Source of the DNA: Profundicola sp051011115
Lineage (GTDB): Bacteria > Bacteroidota > Bacteroidia > Flavobacteriales > Weeksellaceae
Length of the DNA: 64,000 nt
Direction: 5' to 3'
Assembly: GCA_051011115.1 (NCBI GenBank)
Contig: JBPCUN010000019.1
Span: 1-64,000, forward strand
In this document: piece by piece, positions 34,490 through 41,591 of the stretch
Layout of the letters: each line of letters begins with the position of its first letter
Numbering within the stretch: the stretch's first letter is position 1
Notes under the pieces: model-generated
What the model was told of the DNA's origin: nothing
The model's input: only the letters and a program-made list of their open reading frames with translations
Database searches by the model: none
Position numbers and translations under genes: made by a program

Positions 34490-35762
34490 GATTCAAAATT
34501 CATTCAAATATACGTTTTTAGTTGTTTTATACACTTTTTTCTCTTCATGTCAAGCGCAACAACCTAGAGAAAAATCTACAAGTCCCAATAAAATAGAAAT
34601 TGATGGAACTGTCTATAATCAGCAAGATATAAACAGTGAAGACACCCATATAGCAAAAGAAATTATTTTAGGAGCTGAACAATCTGAGCTTTACTTACCT
34701 CAACTAAAGGACAAAAATGTTGGAGTAATCACTAATCAAACGGGGATAATTCCAGCTAACCACAGCCAGCACCTTGTGGATTATTTATTAGACCAAAAGA
34801 TAAAAGTAAAGAGAATTTTTGCTCCAGAACATGGTTTCAGAGGAGAGGCTGATGCCGGTGAAACTGTAAAAGACGGGATAGACACTCAAACAGGTTTGCC
34901 CATTATTTCACTTTACGGGAAGAATAAAAAACCTTATGACAGCCAAATATCAGACTTAGATGTTTTGGTATTTGACATACAAGATGTAGGAGTTCGATTT
35001 TATACTTACATTTCTACCCTACATTATGTGATGGAAGCAGCTGCAGAAAACAACATCCCTGTAATTGTGCTAGACAGACCCAATCCCAATGCGCATTATA
35101 TTGATGGCCCTATCTTAGAAGCATCACAAAAAACTTTTGTAGGGATGCATCCTGTGCCTATCGTATATGGTATGACGATAGGGGAATATGCTCAAATGAT
35201 TAATGGAGAAAAATGGCTCAAGAATAGAGTAACCTGTGATTTAACGATAGTTCCTTTAAAGAACTACACCCATGATACAGTTTATGATTTACCTGTAAAA
35301 CCATCTCCTAATTTACCCAACGCACAAAGCATCAACCTATACCCGAGCCTTTGTTTTTTTGAGGGAACTAATGTGAGTGAAGGTCGAGGAACTGAAATGC
35401 AGTTTCAAATTTATGGTTCTCCATACTTGAAAGATATGGCTTTTAAATTCACTCCAAAACCTAATAAAGGTGCTAAGAACCCACAGCATAATGGGAAATT
35501 GTGTTATGGTGAAGATTTAAGAAATTACCCTAGATTATCGGAAATCAAATTGAATTGGTTGATCAAAGCTTATAAAAATAATACCCAACAGCCATTCTTT
35601 ACTAAAAATGCGGGAGCATTTTGGCTTGATAAATTAGCAGGTACAGATGACTTAAGAAAACAAATAGAAAATGGTTGGTCTGAAGAAAAAATAAAAGCCA
35701 CCTGGAAAGATGGCTTAGAAAAATTTAAAAATATAAGAGGCAAATATTTACTTTACCCGTAA
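34488..35762 (+). CDS. DUF1343 lipoprotein, exo-beta-N-acetylmuramidase (NamZ) family
   Basis: 424 residues. A lipoprotein signal (YTFFSSCQAQ, lipobox Cys near residue 21) puts it in the envelope. The remainder is the DUF1343 domain: VGVITNQTG, FAPEHGFRGEADAGE, LPIISLYG, VFDIQDVGVRFYTYI, VLDRPNP and GTNVSEGRGTE. NamZ enzymes of this family (GH171) release MurNAc from the non-reducing ends of peptidoglycan fragments, so a role in cell-wall recycling is likely by homology. The acidic/His motif PEHGFRGE is intact. Confidence 0.88.
   Translation: MIQNSFKYTFLVVLYTFFSSCQAQQPREKSTSPNKIEIDGTVYNQQDINSEDTHIAKEIILGAEQSELYLPQLKDKNVGVITNQTGIIPANHSQHLVDYLLDQKIKVKRIFAPEHGFRGEADAGETVKDGIDTQTGLPIISLYGKNKKPYDSQISDLDVLVFDIQDVGVRFYTYISTLHYVMEAAAENNIPVIVLDRPNPNAHYIDGPILEASQKTFVGMHPVPIVYGMTIGEYAQMINGEKWLKNRVTCDLTIVPLKNYTHDTVYDLPVKPSPNLPNAQSINLYPSLCFFEGTNVSEGRGTEMQFQIYGSPYLKDMAFKFTPKPNKGAKNPQHNGKLCYGEDLRNYPRLSEIKLNWLIKAYKNNTQQPFFTKNAGAFWLDKLAGTDDLRKQIENGWSEEKIKATWKDGLEKFKNIRGKYLLYP
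34505..34512 (-). promoter_or_regulatory. Candidate -7 box of the LolE-like permease gene
   Basis: On the minus strand TATATTTG matches TAnnTTTG and ends 15 bp before the permease ATG (34489). It lies inside the first codons of the NamZ-like gene. Confidence 0.45.
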
Positions 35763-35766
35763 ATAT

Positions 35767-36954
35767 TTATCCATTGTTGATAGCTTCTTTAATGCGTTTG
35801 AAAGCTTCTATTAACTTTTCTTCTGAGGCTGCGTAAGAGATACGGATACAGTTAGGCGAACCAAATGATTCCCCAGAAACCGTTGCAACATGTGCGTGTT
35901 CTAATAAATACATAGATAAGTCTGTTGCATTTTTAATATCTATACCATTCAATGTTTTACCAAATAAATCAGAAACATCTGGGAAAATATAAAATGCTCC
36001 TTTTGGCTGATGTACTGTAAATCCATCAATTTCTTGAATCATTTTCATCACCATATCTCTACGCTTTTTAAAAGCGTCCACCATAAATTGAATTTCACTA
36101 GGGTCTGCTTTTAAAGCTGTAATCGCCGCTCTTTGTGCTATAGCATTTGCTCCAGAAGTTACCTGACCTTGCAATGTAGCACATCCTTTGGCTATCATTT
36201 CATTAGCACCAATATAGCCAATTCTCCACCCAGTCATAGCAAAGGCTTTAGAAAGACCATTGACCGTAACAACTTGGTTATAAATTTCTGGAAATGATGC
36301 TAAACTTGTATTTTTACCCTCATATATGATATGCTCATAAATCTCATCAGAAATCACTACTAAATCTGGATGTTTCTTAATTACCTCTACCAATGCAGCC
36401 AATTCTTCTTTAGAATACACACTCCCACTCGGGTTACATGGGGAACTATAAAGTAGAACCTTGGTTCTATCTGTAATAGCATTCTCCAATTGCTCTGGAG
36501 TCATTTTAAAATCTTGCTCGATGCCTGTTTTAATCTCTACGACTTTTCCTTTGGCAAGTGTAACGATATCGGCATAACTCACCCAATAAGGGGTAGGTAA
36601 AATCACCTCATCTCCTTTATCTACTAAGGATTGCATCACATTATATATGGACTGCTTGGCTCCTGTAGATACGACTATTTGATTTATACCATAATCTAAA
36701 CCATTATCTCTTTTGAACTTCTCTGCGATGGCTTCTCTTAATTCTGGATAACCAGGTACTGGTGTATAATGATTATAATTTTCCTGAATAGCCTGAATAG
36801 CTGCTTCCTTAATGAATTCAGGGGTTTCAAAATCTGGTTCACCTAGACTCAAACTTATAATGTCTTTACCTTGTGCTTTTAATTCTCTAGCTTTAGAGGA
36901 CATCACAATAGTGGCAGATGGTTTTAGATTCTGTAGTCGGTTACAAAGTTCCAT
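35767..36954 (-). CDS. aspC: Pyridoxal-phosphate aminotransferase (aspartate aminotransferase type)
   Basis: 395-residue class I aminotransferase. The N-terminus SSKARELKAQGKDIISLSLGEPDFETP is typical of bacterial AspAT Ib (quoted in pieces: SLGEPDF 37-42). Other motifs are Asn in CNPSGSVY (N174), Asp in SDEIYE (D203), the PLP lysine K236 in NGLSKAFAMTGWRIGY and the Arg near the C-terminus in CIRISYA, which binds the alpha-carboxylate. It most likely interconverts aspartate and oxaloacetate; other substrates such as prephenate are possible in this subgroup. Symbol tentative. Confidence 0.88.
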   Translation of the reverse strand: MELCNRLQNLKPSATIVMSSKARELKAQGKDIISLSLGEPDFETPEFIKEAAIQAIQENYNHYTPVPGYPELREAIAEKFKRDNGLDYGINQIVVSTGAKQSIYNVMQSLVDKGDEVILPTPYWVSYADIVTLAKGKVVEIKTGIEQDFKMTPEQLENAITDRTKVLLYSSPCNPSGSVYSKEELAALVEVIKKHPDLVVISDEIYEHIIYEGKNTSLASFPEIYNQVVTVNGLSKAFAMTGWRIGYIGANEMIAKGCATLQGQVTSGANAIAQRAAITALKADPSEIQFMVDAFKKRRDMVMKMIQEIDGFTVHQPKGAFYIFPDVSDLFGKTLNGIDIKNATDLSMYLLEHAHVATVSGESFGSPNCIRISYAASEEKLIEAFKRIKEAINNG

Positions 36955-37034
36955 GTAGTATGTATATTTAAAAATTTAATGAGGTTTTTGACCTTGATAA
37001 AGGAAAGGTATCAAAATTAAATTATTATTACACT

Positions 37035-37508
37035 TTATTTAACTAAAATACCATCTGCGATAAAATGATATTCTGATTTCGGAGATGTAATCGAGGCTAT
37101 TTCTTCCTCAGAATCTCCCGCATCTGCTGCATAATGTTTTTGATCTTCAACAGAAACTTCTTTTATAAAAGCTTTACCTTCAACGATGGCCTCTTTTCCT
37201 TTAGAATCTTTGGGGATAGAAAAATCATGATTCTTATAGTTGACCATACTTTCTGTATCTGATTCCAAATCTAACTTCACCCAGCAGCCTTCCATTTGGC
37301 ACACCTCTTTTATATTGGATTTGAACTTTATAGCAACAGTATCACCAGGCTTCATAGTACTATAATGTTGCATCATTTCCTCTTGTGATATTACATTTTC
37401 TGTATTAATTTCATTTCCATAAGAAATATAATCTCCTACTTTTTTTCCTTCCTTTTGGTTACAAGAAAACAGCATAAAAGAGCTTATTACCAGTGTTAAG
37501 TATTTCAT
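37035..37508 (-). CDS. DUF4920 lipoprotein
   Basis: 157-residue small lipoprotein. The signal MKYLTLVISSFMLFSC has its lipidation Cys at residue 16. The rest matches DUF4920: the conserved VCQMEGCWVKL with two cysteines, then a DFSIPKDSKGKEAIVEGKA segment and a C-terminal strand YHFIADGILVK. The Cys-x4-Cys-Trp motif could bind a metal or a redox partner, but the function is unknown. The DUF3124 lipoprotein lies 25 bp upstream on the same strand, so the two may be one unit. Confidence 0.85.
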   Translation of the reverse strand: MKYLTLVISSFMLFSCNQKEGKKVGDYISYGNEINTENVISQEEMMQHYSTMKPGDTVAIKFKSNIKEVCQMEGCWVKLDLESDTESMVNYKNHDFSIPKDSKGKEAIVEGKAFIKEVSVEDQKHYAADAGDSEEEIASITSPKSEYHFIADGILVK

Positions 37509-37533
37509 AATTATCGTATTTGGATTTATTTAA

Positions 37534-38076
37534 TTATTCTAAGTCTATTCCTTGGGTTGTGAATGATATACCTTGTTGCCCACTAGCAGATATCATAATA
37601 GCCTCAAACAAAGGTTTGATTTTTTTTGATTTGGTGGCCCAATGAAAAACAAAATTCCCTCCTGAACCTCCTTGTTCATGATCTTCTTCTACCACAATTT
37701 CCACCGTTTCCATAGGTGCTAAATAAATAGAATTGTCAAAATAGGTATTGATTAAATCTCCTTGTGTGTTATAATATTCAGATTTATTAATATAAACTGA
37801 ATCATTAAGGCTAGTATTCCTAATGCTCACAGTTATGGTTAATGGATAGGTTCTTGATTCTTTTCTTGCATAAATTTCGGAATATACAGCCAAATAAGTA
37901 TTTCCAAAATATAAATTACTTTTTTGGTCCAAGTGGATCTGTCTCTTTTCCCAATCATTGTGAGTTTTCCTATCAATCAATTGTTGCTTTTTTGATGTAG
38001 AATTTTCTTGTTCAAAAGCTTGGCAACCTAATAAGATACAAAAGATAACAAATCCAAAAAATATCAACTTTCTCAT
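37534..38076 (-). CDS. DUF3124 lipoprotein
   Basis: 180 residues starting at the ATG 38074-38076. An upstream TTG would add ten residues before the signal peptide and is unlikely. The lipobox is CILLGC (Cys ~18). The body matches DUF3124: LAVYSEIYARKESRTYPLTI, SIRNTSLNDSVYI, EYYNTQGDLINTYF and EEDHEQGGSGGNFVFHWA. It is predicted to be periplasmic or membrane-attached; no function is known for the family. Divergent from feoA. Confidence 0.85.
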   Translation of the reverse strand: MRKLIFFGFVIFCILLGCQAFEQENSTSKKQQLIDRKTHNDWEKRQIHLDQKSNLYFGNTYLAVYSEIYARKESRTYPLTITVSIRNTSLNDSVYINKSEYYNTQGDLINTYFDNSIYLAPMETVEIVVEEDHEQGGSGGNFVFHWATKSKKIKPLFEAIMISASGQQGISFTTQGIDLE

Positions 38077-38142
38077 AAATTGATTTATCAAAGTAGAAAT
38101 ATACAAAATATTTGCTGTGTTCCCCTATTTTAAACCAAATTA

Positions 38143-38157
38143 TTTAGATTAATTAAA
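38143..38157. promoter_or_regulatory. Candidate iron-regulator operator upstream of feoAB
   Basis: The near-palindrome TTTAGATTAATTAAA sits directly upstream of the feo -7 box. Its reverse complement matches 14 of 15 bases with a site at the TonB-receptor promoter (41569-41583). It resembles DtxR/MntR-type boxes; the regulator is inferred. Confidence 0.5.
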
Positions 38158-38163
38158 AATTAG

Positions 38164-38171
38164 TATATTTG
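38164..38171 (+). promoter_or_regulatory. -7 box of feoAB
   Basis: TATATTTG matches TAnnTTTG and ends 20 bp before the feoA GTG. A TTTAG at 38143-38147 may serve as a weak -33 element and is part of the candidate operator. Confidence 0.6.
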
Positions 38172-38191
38172 TTCGGAATAAATAGAAGCAA

Positions 38192-38425
38192 GTGGCAAGT
38201 TTAGCAGATTTACAAAAAGGCGATAAAGCTAAAATCCTAGGTTTTAGCACAGAGGACATTCCCGCAAAGTTCTTAGAACTCGGATTGGTACCAGGAGAAG
38301 ATGTTGAGTATAAATGTTCTGCTCCATTCAACGGGCCCATATGTATTTCTTTGTGTAAATCAAAGTGTGTTTTAGCATTGCGTAAATCAGAAGCAAGCGA
38401 AGTCCTTGTGAAGAAAGAAAGATAA
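38192..38425 (+). CDS. feoA: Ferrous iron transport protein A
   Basis: 77-residue cytoplasmic SH3-like protein that assists FeoB. Typical pattern: LADLQKGDKAKILGF, FLELGLVPGEDVEY, a hydrophobic core and LALRKSEASEVLV at the end. The start is GTG (38192); an in-frame TAG lies three codons upstream and there is no ATG near, so the non-ATG start is well supported. The stop overlaps the feoB start (TAATG). Confidence 0.93.
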   Translation: MASLADLQKGDKAKILGFSTEDIPAKFLELGLVPGEDVEYKCSAPFNGPICISLCKSKCVLALRKSEASEVLVKKER

Positions 38426-40512
38426 TGTCTATTAAAGTTGCACTTATTGGGAATCCCAATGTTGGGAAGTCTACGTTATTCAATCGATTAACAGGATTAA
38501 AACAAAGAATTGGTAACTACCCAGGCACTACGGTAGATAAGAGAGTTGGTAAATTCACGATAGAGGATCAAGAAATTCTTTTATATGATTTTCCTGGCAC
38601 TTACTCATTATATCCTAAATCTGTAGATGAAGAGGTTGTTTTTGACATTCTAAGTAACCCAAGTCATCCCGATTTTCCTGATAAGGTATATGTTATTGGC
38701 CATCCTCTTAGGCTTAAAAGAAGTCTTTTATTATTCAGACAAGTACAAGATCTAGGTATTCCTGTCATGTTTATTTTAAACATGGTGGACGAGGCAGAAA
38801 GGGAAGGAAAGGAAATTCATTTAAAATATTTAGAAAATTATACAGCCACACCGGTTATTTATACCAATGCTCGTACAGGACTAGGGGTAGATGAATTAAA
38901 AAAATCAATATTAACTGAATTTGCAGTAAAGCCATTCAAATTTCAGATTCCTGTCATTTATGTCAAGGGTATTAAAGAGGTGCAAGAAATATTAGGCGTG
39001 CAAGAGGAGTATTTAGCTTATCAATATGCTGCACAACCCAAGATTTTGCATTTATCTGGAGAAGATAATCAGAAGTTAAAATCAATACGCAAAAAGCATA
39101 GTATGGTTCCTGCACGGTTACAGGTAGCAGAAACCATACAACGTTATAATGAGATAGAAGATGCTATCAGCAAAGTAATAATCTCCAAAACTGAAGATAA
39201 AAGATCTCTTACAGATAGACTTGATAATATATTAACACATCATATTTTTGGTTATTTAATTTTTTTTGGAATTCTATTTTTAGCTTTTCAAGCGATTTAT
39301 ACTTGGGCAGAAGCACCCATGGATTTCATTGATAGCACCTTTGCATTTTTACAAAATCAAGCACAACACTTATTGGGAGAGGGACCTTTATCCAGCCTCA
39401 TCGCAGACGGTATTATTCCCGGTATTGGTGGTGTTGTGATATTTGTTCCACAAATCACTATCTTAATCTTCTTCCTTTTGTTGCTTGAAGAAACAGGTTA
39501 TATGAGCCGGGTAGTGTTTTTAATGGATAAATGGATGCGCCCCTTTGGACTAAACGGAAAATCTGTAGTTCCCTTAATGTCTGGTGCAGCGTGTGCTATC
39601 CCTGGTATTATGGCCGCTAGAAACATAGAAAACACGAAAGAAAGATTAATCACCGTTTTGGTGACCCCTTTTATGACCTGTTCTGCCAGGTTACCCGTAT
39701 ATGCCATCTTAATCGCATTGGTGATTCCGTCCAAGAAATTTTATGGAATAGATTTACAGGGGCTCGTATTAATGTTATTATACCTGTTAGGTGTACTTGC
39801 TGCTTTGGTCTTTGCATACATATTCAAGAAGTTTTTAAAATCTCATTATAAGAGTTATCTAATCATGGAAATGCCAGACTACCATATGCCCCACTGGCGT
39901 AATCTTTTTATGGGTTTATGGGAAAAGGTTTCTGCCTTTATTTTTGGTGCAGGTAAAATCATTTTAGCCGTTTCTATTATTATATGGGTTCTAAGTTCTT
40001 GGGGCCCTACAGATAACTTTAAAAATGCAGAAGAAATTATATCTACCCAAGCTGTAGAAAACAATTGGAATGAAAAAGAAATAGCTAATCATTTAGAGTC
40101 GCAGAAGTTAGAATATTCTGTTTTAGGTCATATTGGTAAAGCAGTTGAACCCATCTTTCGTCCTATTGGATATGACTGGAAGATAAGCATAGGGGTTTTA
40201 TCTTCTTTTGCGGCTAGAGAAGTCTTTGTAGGAACCATGGCAACTATCTATAGCATAGGTTCTAATAACGAAGAAGAAACACAAGTTGTACAGCGCATGC
40301 GAGACGAAATAAATCCTGACGGCACAAGAGTATATAGTTTGGCGACTGGGGTATCACTGCTGTTATTTTATGCTTTTGCCATGCAATGTATGAGTACACT
40401 TGCCATTGTGAAAAAAGAAACTGGAACATGGAAATGGCCTATGGTTCAGTTGATATTTATGAGTGGTTTAGCCTATATCACGGCATTTATTGCCTATCAA
40501 CTTTTAAAATAA
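38425..40512 (+). CDS. feoB: Ferrous iron transporter FeoB
   Basis: Inner-membrane Fe2+ transporter of 695 residues. The N-terminal G domain has G1 GNPNVGKS (9-16), a G2 region GNYPGTTVDK, G3 DFPGT, and NMVDEAE in the G4 position (NxxD). The Gate regions GAACAIPGIMAARNI and CSARLPVYAILIAL carry the conserved cysteines thought to line the pore. The rest is polytopic, with about 8-10 helices. It is translationally coupled to feoA and followed after 6 bp by a small Cys-rich membrane protein, the usual feo operon end in Bacteroidota. Confidence 0.96.
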   Translation: MSIKVALIGNPNVGKSTLFNRLTGLKQRIGNYPGTTVDKRVGKFTIEDQEILLYDFPGTYSLYPKSVDEEVVFDILSNPSHPDFPDKVYVIGHPLRLKRSLLLFRQVQDLGIPVMFILNMVDEAEREGKEIHLKYLENYTATPVIYTNARTGLGVDELKKSILTEFAVKPFKFQIPVIYVKGIKEVQEILGVQEEYLAYQYAAQPKILHLSGEDNQKLKSIRKKHSMVPARLQVAETIQRYNEIEDAISKVIISKTEDKRSLTDRLDNILTHHIFGYLIFFGILFLAFQAIYTWAEAPMDFIDSTFAFLQNQAQHLLGEGPLSSLIADGIIPGIGGVVIFVPQITILIFFLLLLEETGYMSRVVFLMDKWMRPFGLNGKSVVPLMSGAACAIPGIMAARNIENTKERLITVLVTPFMTCSARLPVYAILIALVIPSKKFYGIDLQGLVLMLLYLLGVLAALVFAYIFKKFLKSHYKSYLIMEMPDYHMPHWRNLFMGLWEKVSAFIFGAGKIILAVSIIIWVLSSWGPTDNFKNAEEIISTQAVENNWNEKEIANHLESQKLEYSVLGHIGKAVEPIFRPIGYDWKISIGVLSSFAAREVFVGTMATIYSIGSNNEEETQVVQRMRDEINPDGTRVYSLATGVSLLLFYAFAMQCMSTLAIVKKETGTWKWPMVQLIFMSGLAYITAFIAYQLLK

Positions 40513-40518
40513 GATTTT

Positions 40519-40692
40519 ATGAATTGGGAATATATTATAATCGGCATAATCTTTATCATTGCTGTCTTATATATGGTATCTAAGTTTTATAACCCTTTCA
40601 CTAAAAAGGATGATATAGGGTGTAGCAAAGGTTGTGGATGTGGGGCCTCTAGTATAGAGGACATTAAGAAGGAAACAAATCAAAGTCACTAA
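40519..40692 (+). CDS. Small FeoB-associated Cys-rich membrane protein
   Basis: 57 residues beginning at the ATG 6 bp after feoB. One N-terminal transmembrane helix (about residues 5-22, YIIIGIIFIIAVLYMV) is followed by a short basic/acidic loop and the cysteine cluster GCSKGCGCGAS (C35, C39, C41), then a polar tail. The pattern and position match the FeoB-associated Cys-rich membrane protein family (FeoC-like in context). The cysteines could bind iron or an Fe-S cluster, as suggested for the family; this is inference. It is shorter than most gene-caller cut-offs. Confidence 0.88.
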   Translation: MNWEYIIIGIIFIIAVLYMVSKFYNPFTKKDDIGCSKGCGCGASSIEDIKKETNQSH

Positions 40693-40743
40693 AGCTCCTA
40701 TCTAGATTTAAAACCTCAATTGTTAGGATTTTTCTTATTTAAT

Positions 40744-41223
40744 TTAATCATAGAAGAAAAGTCCATGACTTCCTGCCACAGCACCCATAATTGTAATTAT
40801 ACTTAGAATTAATAAAACCCAATGTAACCGATGTATGATATTAAAGGTCTTGTTAGGATTTTTCTCTGCATACCTTTTAAATAATTTATGCAAAACAAGT
40901 GGTTCTAAAACATACAATATCAATGTGAATATAAGCCAGACAATAGTCATCGCATGCAACCACCAATATTTAGGATCTAGATATCGATCCCAAGCATCTA
41001 GCACATAGAGCATATAAAAACCTGAAAGTGCGGTAAGCAGGGTTGTTATTTTAGCTTGTATGGCAAAACGTCCTTCTATATTTTCAAAAGTGTTGATTTT
41101 ATCCTCTTTGGTCTTCATCTTTTTGACGGCAGGTATAATGACCGTCGTCACCATAGCAACTCCACCTATCCATAGGACAATGGCTACGATGTGAACAACT
41201 CTGGCTATAGTGTAACTTTCCAT
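40744..41223 (-). CDS. CopD-like integral membrane protein
   Basis: 159-residue protein with four hydrophobic helices (~8-30, ~55-78, ~88-112, ~132-152). His residues sit at helix ends (VVHIVAIVLWIGG, WWLHAMTIVW, HRLHWVLL) and there is a terminal GSHG. The arrangement fits the CopD/DUF2269 class of small membrane proteins that may bind heme or copper. It converges on the feo operon, with a 51-bp gap that shows no strong terminator. Substrate unknown. Confidence 0.7.
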   Translation of the reverse strand: MESYTIARVVHIVAIVLWIGGVAMVTTVIIPAVKKMKTKEDKINTFENIEGRFAIQAKITTLLTALSGFYMLYVLDAWDRYLDPKYWWLHAMTIVWLIFTLILYVLEPLVLHKLFKRYAEKNPNKTFNIIHRLHWVLLILSIITIMGAVAGSHGLFFYD

Positions 41224-41527
41224 GCCATAAAGTTATAGCTTAATGCTAGATTAATTCAATTTTTGAGTACTGAAATAAGAATTTTAGATATTACTTATGG
41301 GAATTTATAATATTCCTTCTGGCTATACATTAATAACTAAATTGAAAATTGTATTTTATATCATCTACTAAAAATAACTTGATTTTTTCGACTAAATGAT
41401 AACTATTGGATATAGATTTTAGCTCTAATTATGTTCATATTTAATCATTTTACATCTCAATAAAAATCGTATAGCAGATTAAATATCTTGTAGTATTATA
41501 TTCATGATAAATGTCATGTTATAATTG

Positions 41528-41559
41528 TTTGATAAACTTGAAGTATAATTGTTTATTTG
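41528..41559 (+). promoter_or_regulatory. Candidate promoter of the TonB-dependent receptor gene
   Basis: TTTG (41528-41531) and TTTATTTG (41552-41559, one mismatch to TAnnTTTG) are spaced 20 bp apart, as in the tRNA and glpD promoters. The direct repeats overlap the -33 element and the left of the -7 box. Confidence 0.5.
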
Positions 41560-41568
41560 TTAACTATT

Positions 41569-41583
41569 TTTAATTAGTCTAAA
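41569..41583. promoter_or_regulatory. Candidate iron-regulator operator at the siderophore receptor
   Basis: TTTAATTAGTCTAAA is identical at 14/15 positions to the reverse complement of the feo site (38143-38157). It would lie at or just after the transcription start and 8 bp before the ATG, a position that fits repression. Confidence 0.5.
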
Positions 41584-41591
41584 TATAATTT

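Larger units (their letters stand above)
41224..41591. other. Intergenic region upstream of the siderophore receptor
   Basis: 368 bp of AT-rich sequence between divergent genes. It holds the receptor promoter and operator candidate near its right end, and an 11-bp direct repeat TATAATTGTTT at 41520-41530 and 41544-41554 (start-to-start 24 bp). I see no small gene. Confidence 0.6.

Noticed and set aside
37012..37019. Minus-strand TAATTTTG as a promoter for the aminotransferase
   Set aside because: It is 58 bp from the ATG with no -33 element; this 8-mer pattern occurs by chance often in AT-rich DNA.
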